Assembly: GCA_903820565.1 (NCBI GenBank)
Contig: CAIJHZ010000135.1
Span: 1 to 16,626, forward strand
Origin: an uncultured Actinomycetes bacterium
GTDB lineage: Bacteria; Actinomycetota; Actinomycetes; Nanopelagicales; Nanopelagicaceae
Direction: 5' to 3'
DNA: 16,626 nucleotides
The notes beneath the pieces were generated by a model. That model worked only from the letters and a program-made list of their open reading frames with translations. It had not been told where the DNA came from and did no database searches. This document shows, in pieces, positions 7,248 to 12,823 of this stretch (the first letter of the stretch is position 1; each line of letters starts with the position of its first letter). Made by a program: the position numbers and the translations under genes.

Positions 7248-8542
7248 CTAAATTCGGCCAAACCTTTTTCGGCCTCTGCCAACCACACCTTACGGGCGGT
7301 TGCAGATTCTGCAGCTTCTTCGGACTTCTTGGTATTACCGCTTGCGGCAAACTTTGCAGCCGCTTTTTCGTAATTAGCAATTGATTCCGTAAGTTGGGCC
7401 ACAACTTCTTGGGCGCGCTTTTTGGCTGCAGGATCAGTCTTGCGCCATATGTCAGCTTCTGCTGCCTTCACAACGGCCTCGACTGCCGAAACCCGCGAAT
7501 CCATTGCTGCGCGCTTATCTCGATGTGTCATACCAATTTTTTCCCAGGCGCGAAGATGCTCATTGAGAGTCTTTCGAGCTTCTTTTACGTCGGTAAGTGG
7601 GAGCACGGCCTCAATAAGGATCAGCAACTCTTCACGTTTAGCCAAATTGGTAGCCATGGTTACATCGCGCTTTTCTAAATCTGCATTTTTTGCAGTGAAG
7701 AATTGATCCTGTGCGGCTTTAAATCGTGACCATAATTTTGCGTCATCATTCTTTTTACCCCGCCCAGCAGCTTTCCACATATCCATGAGCACCTTAAAGC
7801 GCTTAGCCGTAGGAACCCACTCGGTAGAAGTGGCGAGTTTTTCAGCCTCTTCAACAATGTTCTTTTTAGCATCTGCAACAACGCTCTGAGTTGCCTCAAG
7901 TGCAGCAAAATGTGTTCGGCGACGCTTATCAAACTTATTGCGGGATGATGAAAAACGCTTCCATAAATCTGCATCTGCTTTTTTATCAAGTCGTGGTGCT
8001 GCTTTCCATTCATCAAGGAGTGTCTTCAAGCGATCACCGGTGCTCTTCCAACTTTCAGAGAGCGCTAAACTTTCAGCCTCCGCGACAATTTTTTCCTTCT
8101 CAATAACTATTTGTTCAAGACGTGCAGCTTTAGCTGCTGTTTCAGCGACCTTCTTGGCTTCGTATGCTTCTCGGTGACCTTCAATAAGTGGCTCAATCTG
8201 TTCAACAGAAGCAGCTAGTGCATCGAGATCGCCAACCCCATTGAATTCCTTTACCTGATCGCGCAATTTTTTAACAGCTGTATAGGCATCAGATGGAACC
8301 ATTGCACCGCTCTTAATACGTGCGGCTAACAAAGCAATTTCAGAGGCTAGTACTTCAAACTTTCGCACAAAGTATGACAATGCTTCGTCGGCGGTTTTCC
8401 CTGGATACGAACCAACGGCTTTTTCGCCCTCTGAGGTACGTACATAAACGGTTCCATCGTCTGCGACTCGACCAAAAGCTGAAGGATCTCCTATCAAGGC
8501 ACTTGCTGCGCTTGCCTGCTGTGGGAAATTCATATCTGTCAT
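7244..8542 (-). CDS. DUF349 domain-containing protein with three tandem repeats
   Basis: The product has 432 residues, is helical and charged, and lacks membrane segments or a signal peptide, so it is presumably cytoplasmic. An N-terminal region (about 20-78) with FGRVADDGTVYVRTSEGE resembles the conserved start of actinobacterial DUF349 proteins. Three DUF349-like helical repeats follow (about 155-216, 232-291, 307-367). The first two share SxxWxxTxxRxKxLxxxWKAA and LWxRFxxxxxxF patterns; the third is more divergent (RAWEKIGMTHRDKRAAM). The Ala/Lys/Glu-rich C-terminus may form coiled coil. Function is unknown to me. Its place beside relA is common in Actinobacteria. It is the only minus-strand gene here; an AAAGGA site lies eight bases before the ATG at 8542. 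An in-frame Met at residue 4 is a less likely start. Confidence 0.9.
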   Translation of the reverse strand: MTDMNFPQQASAASALIGDPSAFGRVADDGTVYVRTSEGEKAVGSYPGKTADEALSYFVRKFEVLASEIALLAARIKSGAMVPSDAYTAVKKLRDQVKEFNGVGDLDALAASVEQIEPLIEGHREAYEAKKVAETAAKAARLEQIVIEKEKIVAEAESLALSESWKSTGDRLKTLLDEWKAAPRLDKKADADLWKRFSSSRNKFDKRRRTHFAALEATQSVVADAKKNIVEEAEKLATSTEWVPTAKRFKVLMDMWKAAGRGKKNDDAKLWSRFKAAQDQFFTAKNADLEKRDVTMATNLAKREELLILIEAVLPLTDVKEARKTLNEHLRAWEKIGMTHRDKRAAMDSRVSAVEAVVKAAEADIWRKTDPAAKKRAQEVVAQLTESIANYEKAAAKFAASGNTKKSEEAAESATARKVWLAEAEKGLAEFS

Positions 8543-8550
8543 GTGAGTGA

Positions 8551-8556
8551 TCCTTT
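8551..8556 (-). promoter_or_regulatory. Ribosome binding site of the DUF349 gene
   Basis: On the minus strand AAAGGA stands eight bases before the ATG at 8542. This supports the first Met rather than the Met three codons later. Confidence 0.65.
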
Positions 8557-8602
8557 CAGCGCGTTTCTTCTAGATGGAAGTTCGCTATGTGGTGGTTGCG
8601 TT

Positions 8603-8628
8603 GCTTAGAAGTTTTCAAGCTTCTAAGC
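8603..8628. repeat. Perfect 9-bp inverted repeat in the divergent spacer
   Basis: GCTTAGAAG (8603-8611) and CTTCTAAGC (8620-8628) are exact reverse complements separated by eight bases. On the minus strand the stem would lie in the probable leader of the DUF349 gene, about 60 bases before its start. No T-run follows on either strand, so it does not look like an intrinsic terminator. A protein operator or a structured RNA leader are both possible. Confidence 0.6.
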
Positions 8629-8655
8629 GTGGGTCGAGTGTGTATTCGTGAGCAA

Positions 8656-8686
8656 AAGGTACCCTGTCCCATGGTGTGAGCGTCAA
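8656..8686 (-). promoter_or_regulatory. Candidate promoter for the DUF349 gene
   Basis: On the minus strand TTGACG (8686-8681) is followed after 19 bases by TACCTT (8661-8656), a fair housekeeping-sigma pair although the spacer is one or two bases long. Transcription would start near 8649 and give a leader of about 107 bases that includes the 9-bp inverted repeat. Confidence 0.35.
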
Positions 8687-8693
8687 TCGCACC
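8673..8693. repeat. 7-bp imperfect inverted repeat overlapping both candidate divergent promoters
   Basis: GGTGTGA (8673-8679) pairs with TCGCACC (8687-8693) with one G-T wobble, around a seven-base centre. It covers the TTGACG of the minus-strand candidate promoter and the -35 to -10 interval of the plus-strand one. That placement would suit an operator acting on both genes, but this is inference from position only. Confidence 0.4.
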
Positions 8694-8694
8694 C

Positions 8695-8700
8695 TAATTT
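8695..8700 (+). promoter_or_regulatory. Candidate -10 element for the hydrolase-hisS operon
   Basis: TAATTT fits TANNNT. Transcription would start near 8707, six bases before the GGGAGG ribosome site. The -35 region (about 8672-8677, TGGTGT) is a poor match to TTGACA. A promoter is needed here because the upstream gene points the other way. Confidence 0.4.
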
Positions 8701-8712
8701 GAGCGTGGAATA

Positions 8713-8718
8713 GGGAGG
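8713..8718 (+). promoter_or_regulatory. Ribosome binding site of the metallo-beta-lactamase-fold gene
   Basis: GGGAGG lies eight bases before the ATG at 8727. It is a strong site and confirms the start. Confidence 0.7.
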
Positions 8719-8726
8719 CAGCGGCA

Positions 8727-9389
8727 ATGCTAATTGACTGCTTCGCCGCCCCGATGTTGGCGACCAACTGCTGGGTAATAGCAACCGAGCCAGGCGCAGA
8801 ATGCATAGTTGTTGACCCGGGAATGCCAGATGTATCACATCAATTAACTGAACTATTGGAAAAACACAATCTTAAGCCTGTAGCTGTCATTGCAACTCAT
8901 GGCCACCTTGACCACACATTTTCTATTCAAGCGATTGCAGATGGTTATGCAATTCCAACCTATATTCATAGCGAAGATCGTTCTTTTTTGTCGCACCCAG
9001 AAAATCTTCATGGCGCAGACTTTGTAGCGACTTTGTCTGGAATGAACTTTTCTGAAGCGAAGGAAGTTCGCGAGCTTCGAAATGGAGAAATGATCGATCT
9101 TGTAGGTCTTAACTTCAAGGCTATACATGCACCCGGCCACACTCGCGGTTCTCTGATGTTTGAAGTTTCTAACGAGGTATTGATCAGCGGGGATGTCCTA
9201 TTTGCTGGTTCAATTGGGCGTACCGACTTGCCGACCGGTTCTGCCAAAGATATGGAGGAAACCTTGCGCAAGAAAGTTTTGCCACTTTCTGACCATTTAC
9301 GCGTTTTACCTGGCCATGGTCCAGAAACGACCATGGCACATGAAAAGAAGAATAATCCGTATCTAAAGAGTTTGGTAGGTCGCTACTAA
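8727..9389 (+). CDS. Metallo-beta-lactamase-fold hydrolase, glyoxalase II-like
   Basis: The 220-residue cytoplasmic protein has the full metal-binding set of the fold: HGHLDH (H58, H60, D62, H63), H134 in HAPGHTRGS, D156 in ISGDVLF, and H197 in LPGHGPET. This arrangement matches the hydroxyacylglutathione-hydrolase-like branch. Actinobacteria generally lack glutathione, so the substrate is probably not S-lactoylglutathione; a thioester of another thiol, or something else, is possible, and I cannot tell. The usual C-terminal substrate-binding domain of true glyoxalase II is absent, since the protein ends soon after H197. The gene is first in a plus-strand transcript. Its TAA overlaps the hisS ATG by one base (TAATG), implying coupling; the same pairing with hisS occurs in Mycobacterium (Rv2581c-hisS). 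Confidence 0.9.
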   Translation: MLIDCFAAPMLATNCWVIATEPGAECIVVDPGMPDVSHQLTELLEKHNLKPVAVIATHGHLDHTFSIQAIADGYAIPTYIHSEDRSFLSHPENLHGADFVATLSGMNFSEAKEVRELRNGEMIDLVGLNFKAIHAPGHTRGSLMFEVSNEVLISGDVLFAGSIGRTDLPTGSAKDMEETLRKKVLPLSDHLRVLPGHGPETTMAHEKKNNPYLKSLVGRY

Positions 9390-10639
9390 TGGCAGGACAA
9401 AAGATTTCTGCACCTAAGGGTGTCAGTGAGTACGTGCCTGACAGATCGGCTGCCTTTGAATATGTTAGAGAGAGATTGGTTGCGCCTGCAAAGAGTGCAG
9501 GGTACAAATTAATTGAGTTACCAATTTTTGAAGACACTGAACTATTTACTCGTGGTGTTGGCGAGTCCACTGATGTTGTCTCAAAAGAGATGTACACATT
9601 TGAAGACCGAGGTGGCCGCTCAATTACCTTGCGTCCAGAAGGAACTGCCGGTGTGATGCGCGCGGTCATTGAACACGGTTTAGATCGGGGCCAACTGCCA
9701 GTAAAGGTTTGGTATTCAGGTCAGTTCTTCCGCGCAGAACGTCCTCAAGCTGGGCGCTATCGACAGTTCTATCAGGTTGGGATTGAAGCTATTGGATTAG
9801 ATGATCCTGCGATTGATGCCGAAGTTATTGCGATAGCAGATGCGGGTTTTAGATCGATCGGTTTGAGTAAATATCGTTTAGAAATTACCTCATTGGGTGA
9901 CTTAGATTCGCGCGCAGCCCACCGCGTAGACCTGGTTAAGTTCATTCAAACATTAACTTTGGATGAAGCAACCGCAGCACGGGCGGCAATCAACCCCCTG
10001 CGACTTTTTGATGACAAACGTGAAGAAATGCAAAAGGCAATGGCCGATGCACCTTTGTTGATTAATTATTTGAGTGAGGTTTCGCGCCTTCAATTTGAGC
10101 AAGTTCAAAAGTATTTAGATGCTCTCGAAATTAAATATGTAGTCAATCCTCGAATGGTGCGCGGTTTGGACTATTACACGGGTACCACCTTTGAGTTTGT
10201 TCACGAATTACTAGGGGCTCAATCTGGTATCGGTGGTGGTGGACGTTATGACGGGTTAATGGAACAGCTCGGAGGGCAATCACTGTCCGGTATCGGTTTT
10301 GGATTAGGAGTCGATCGCGCTTTATTGGCGGCTGAGGCTGAGGGAGTTATTGCCAGCAATGCTTTTGTTTCAGATCTGTTCATAATCCCATTAGGGGAAG
10401 TAGCAAAGGTTAAAGCTCTAACCATCGCTGCACAGCTGCGCACCAGCGGGAAAATCATTGAAATCGCTTTTGGCGATCGGGCGCTAAAGGGTGCGATGAA
10501 AGCCGCGGACAAAAGTGGTGCAACATACGTCATTGTTCTCGGTGAATCAGAGATTTCCAGCGGAACTGTTGAATTAAAAGAGATGAAATCTGGGCAGACA
10601 TTGTCAGTTAAGATTGACTCATTGCTCGAGGCACTCTAA
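9389..10639 (+). CDS. hisS: Histidine--tRNA ligase
   Basis: This class II aminoacyl-tRNA synthetase charges tRNA-His. The 416-residue length is normal. Visible class II signatures are motif 2 with TLRPEGTAG (80-88) and the following RYRQFYQVGIE segment (123-133), the HisA-type region with R258 and LDYYTGTTFE (260-269), the glycine loop GGGGRYDGL (282-290), and motif 3 GFGLGVDRAL (303-312). The C-terminal anticodon-binding domain occupies about 325-416. The ATG shares its first base with the stop codon of the hydrolase gene, and a GGTAGG sequence lies nine bases before the start. aspS follows after 22 bases; hisS-aspS adjacency is common in bacteria. No missing residues noted. Confidence 0.97.
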   Translation: MAGQKISAPKGVSEYVPDRSAAFEYVRERLVAPAKSAGYKLIELPIFEDTELFTRGVGESTDVVSKEMYTFEDRGGRSITLRPEGTAGVMRAVIEHGLDRGQLPVKVWYSGQFFRAERPQAGRYRQFYQVGIEAIGLDDPAIDAEVIAIADAGFRSIGLSKYRLEITSLGDLDSRAAHRVDLVKFIQTLTLDEATAARAAINPLRLFDDKREEMQKAMADAPLLINYLSEVSRLQFEQVQKYLDALEIKYVVNPRMVRGLDYYTGTTFEFVHELLGAQSGIGGGGRYDGLMEQLGGQSLSGIGFGLGVDRALLAAEAEGVIASNAFVSDLFIIPLGEVAKVKALTIAAQLRTSGKIIEIAFGDRALKGAMKAADKSGATYVIVLGESEISSGTVELKEMKSGQTLSVKIDSLLEAL

Positions 10640-10661
10640 AACGGAAAAATTGGACTAATAA

Positions 10662-12431
10662 ATGTTGCGCACACATGAAGCAGGATCACTTCGCAAATCC
10701 AACGCGGGTCAAACAGTCACGCTTGCGGGATGGGTATCTCGCCGCCGCGATCATGGCGGAGTTGCCTTTATTGATCTACGTGATGCCTCCGGTTCAGTTC
10801 AAGTTGTTATTCGAGATGAAAAGGTCGCAGGAGCTTTGCGAGCAGAGTGGTGCTTGCTTATCACCGGCGAGGTAGTTGCTCGACCTGATGGAAACCACAA
10901 TACAAATATCGCTACGGGTGAAATTGAGGTTATGGGTGACACCGTTGTCGTCCTTTCTGAATCTGCCCCATTGCCATTTCCTGTTGATAGTGGGGATGAC
11001 ACAGATATAAACGAAGAGGTTCGGTTGCGGTACCGCTACTTGGATCTCCGTCGTGAAAAGCCAGCCCACAACCTACGGTTGCGTTCAAAAGTAACATCAA
11101 CGATTCGCCGTGTTATGGAAGAAGAAACATTCCTTGAGATCGAAACACCATATTTAACTAGGTCGACGCCGGAAGGTGCTCGTGATTTTCTAGTTCCTGT
11201 CCGCCTACAACCTGGTAGTTGGTATGCCTTGCCTCAATCACCACAGTTGTTCAAACAACTCTTAATGGTTGCAGGCATGGAAAAGTATTATCAAATTGCA
11301 CGCTGCTTCCGCGATGAGGATTTTCGCGCAGATCGTCAACCCGAGTTCACTCAGTTAGACATCGAAATGTCTTTCATTGATCAAGAAGATATTTTGGCAG
11401 TTGCCGAAAAGATCGTTGCACGCGTATGGAAGGAAACTGTTGGTTACGACATTCCATTACCTTTGCCACGCATGACGTATGCCGATGCGATGACACATTA
11501 CGGATCTGACAAGCCGGATTTACGTTTCGCCAATCAATTAGTTGACCTAACAACATTTTTTGCAGAAACGCCATTTAGAGTTTTCCAGGCCGCATATGTT
11601 GGAGCAGTTGTTATGCCTGGGGGAGCATCTTCGGCCCGCCGCGAATTAGATGCTTGGCAGGACTGGGCCAAAGCTCGAGGCGCAAAAGGACTTGCATACA
11701 TTCTTGTAAACGAAGATGGCACCCTAGGCGGCCCAGTTTCAAAGAATATTTCTGAGAAAGAAACTGCAGGAATAGTTCAAGCATCAGGGGCACATGTCGG
11801 AGATGCAATTTTCTTTGCCGCTGGTGATCGCACAGCCTCTTTGAATCTTTTAGGGGCTGTTAGATTAGAAATTGGAAAACGCTGCGGCTTAATCCCCGAT
11901 GGTAAGTGGGAATTTTTGTGGGTGGTAGATGCTCCTATGTTTGAGCCAACAGATAACGGGGGATGGACAGCGGTTCACCATCCATTTACAGGACCAAAAC
12001 CAGAGTTTGCCTCTACATTTAAGGAAGATCCTGCATCAGCACTTGCTTACGCGTACGACATTGTTTTGAATGGAACTGAATTAGGTGGTGGATCAATTCG
12101 TATTCATGACCGAAACATTCAGAAGGATGTTTTCTCTGTCATTGGATTAAGCGATGAAGAGGCCAACAGTAAGTTTGGTTTCTTATTAGAAGCGTTTAAC
12201 TATGGACCACCTCCGCATGGCGGAATCGCACTCGGTTTAGATCGCGTGTGTGCTTTGTTGACTGGATCTGACTCAATTCGCGAGGTAATAGCTTTCCCTA
12301 AAACTGCTAGTGGCGGAGATCCTTTAACGGGTGCTCCAACTCCAATTACTCCGGCTCAACGTAAAGAGAGCGGAATCGATTGGGTTCCACAAGCACCCTC
12401 GACTCCGTCAAAATCACCTCAGGAAAGTTAA
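10662..12431 (+). CDS. aspS: Aspartate--tRNA ligase, bacterial type, probably non-discriminating
   Basis: This class II synthetase charges tRNA-Asp. The 589-residue product has the bacterial layout: an N-terminal OB-fold anticodon domain (1-105), a catalytic core with motif 1 (FLEIETPYLTRSTPEGARDF, 157-176), QSPQLFKQLL (192-201), motif 2 FRDEDFR (216-222), a GAD insertion (about 290-410), and motif 3 GIALGLDR (521-528). Residue 31 is His in RRRDHGG, where discriminating enzymes such as that of E. coli carry Leu; His here is associated with enzymes that also aspartylate tRNA-Asn. If so, GatCAB would finish Asn-tRNA formation, but neither gat genes nor asnS can be checked in this window. The ribosome site before the ATG is weak; the N-terminus MLRTHEAGSL fixes the start. 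Confidence 0.96.
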   Translation: MLRTHEAGSLRKSNAGQTVTLAGWVSRRRDHGGVAFIDLRDASGSVQVVIRDEKVAGALRAEWCLLITGEVVARPDGNHNTNIATGEIEVMGDTVVVLSESAPLPFPVDSGDDTDINEEVRLRYRYLDLRREKPAHNLRLRSKVTSTIRRVMEEETFLEIETPYLTRSTPEGARDFLVPVRLQPGSWYALPQSPQLFKQLLMVAGMEKYYQIARCFRDEDFRADRQPEFTQLDIEMSFIDQEDILAVAEKIVARVWKETVGYDIPLPLPRMTYADAMTHYGSDKPDLRFANQLVDLTTFFAETPFRVFQAAYVGAVVMPGGASSARRELDAWQDWAKARGAKGLAYILVNEDGTLGGPVSKNISEKETAGIVQASGAHVGDAIFFAAGDRTASLNLLGAVRLEIGKRCGLIPDGKWEFLWVVDAPMFEPTDNGGWTAVHHPFTGPKPEFASTFKEDPASALAYAYDIVLNGTELGGGSIRIHDRNIQKDVFSVIGLSDEEANSKFGFLLEAFNYGPPPHGGIALGLDRVCALLTGSDSIREVIAFPKTASGGDPLTGAPTPITPAQRKESGIDWVPQAPSTPSKSPQES

Positions 12432-12439
12432 GGGTCAGG

Positions 12440-12445
12440 TAGGCT
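12440..12445 (+). promoter_or_regulatory. Candidate leaderless promoter -10 element (TAGGCT) before the DUF948 gene
   Basis: TAGGCT ends six bases before the ATG at 12452, the spacing expected when transcription starts on the A of the start codon. There is no Shine-Dalgarno-like sequence in the last 12 bases before the ATG. No convincing -35 was found, which is common for such promoters. Confidence 0.45.
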
Positions 12446-12451
12446 AGCGAT

Positions 12452-12814
12452 ATGGGTCCAGGCGGAATTGCAACAATAATTGCGGCATCATCACTTGCGG
12501 TGATTGCCCTTGCTCTCGCATACGTAGTTATTCGGGTTGGTCGCTTGGTAGATGAGGCAAGTACCTCTCTAAAAGTGTTAACTGAAGAGACTGCTCCGCT
12601 CATTGATGAATTGAATACGACTGTAACTTTGGTTAACGGTCCTCTTCACAGCATAAACCGTGTGACAAAAAATGTTGAAGAGATGTCAGACAAACTTAAT
12701 GAAGCAACTTCGGCTTTCATGAACAAAAATGGTTCGGCAGTTAAGGTGGCAGGGGCTCTTTTATCAGCAGCGCAGATGAGCAAAGGTCGCTCAAAGAAGA
12801 AGAAGGCGGAGTGA
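12452..12814 (+). CDS. Small DUF948-type membrane-anchored protein
   Basis: The product has 120 residues: an N-terminal transmembrane helix (about 5-27), then an amphipathic helical stretch with regularly spaced hydrophobics (VDEASTSLKVLTEE... to EEMSDKLNEATSA), and a very basic C-terminus ending KGRSKKKKAE. This shape and the position between aspS and alaS match the DUF948 proteins that Actinobacteria carry there. The helical part probably forms coiled coil on the cytoplasmic or outer face; topology is not decided by the sequence alone. Function is unknown to me. Spacing is 20 bases after aspS and nine before alaS, so it probably shares their transcript, and it may have its own leaderless start. 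Confidence 0.8.
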   Translation: MGPGGIATIIAASSLAVIALALAYVVIRVGRLVDEASTSLKVLTEETAPLIDELNTTVTLVNGPLHSINRVTKNVEEMSDKLNEATSAFMNKNGSAVKVAGALLSAAQMSKGRSKKKKAE

Positions 12815-12823
12815 TCCCAACTA

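Larger units (their letters stand above)
8543..8726. other. Divergent intergenic spacer, 184 bases
   Basis: This is the only non-coding stretch over 100 bases. It separates the minus-strand DUF349 gene from the plus-strand hydrolase-hisS transcript and must hold promoters for both. I see candidate promoter hexamers, two inverted repeats and both ribosome sites, listed separately. I see no cloverleaf, no open frame with coding character, and no known riboswitch core. Confidence 0.8.

Noticed and set aside
7254..7276. GGCC...GGCC stem with a T-run as a relA terminator
   Set aside because: Only a four-base stem, with the T-run in the loop rather than after it, and inside the DUF349 coding sequence.
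7394..7706. Overlapping plus-strand frames opposite the DUF349 gene
   Set aside because: The minus-strand frame is long, repeats a known domain pattern and has a ribosome site; the plus frames have none of these.
8603..8628. Intrinsic terminator
   Set aside because: The stem is not followed by a T-run on either strand and lies between divergent starts, where no terminator is expected.
8543..8726. tRNA or small RNA gene in the divergent spacer
   Set aside because: No cloverleaf, TTCGA-type loop or anticodon stem could be assembled from it.
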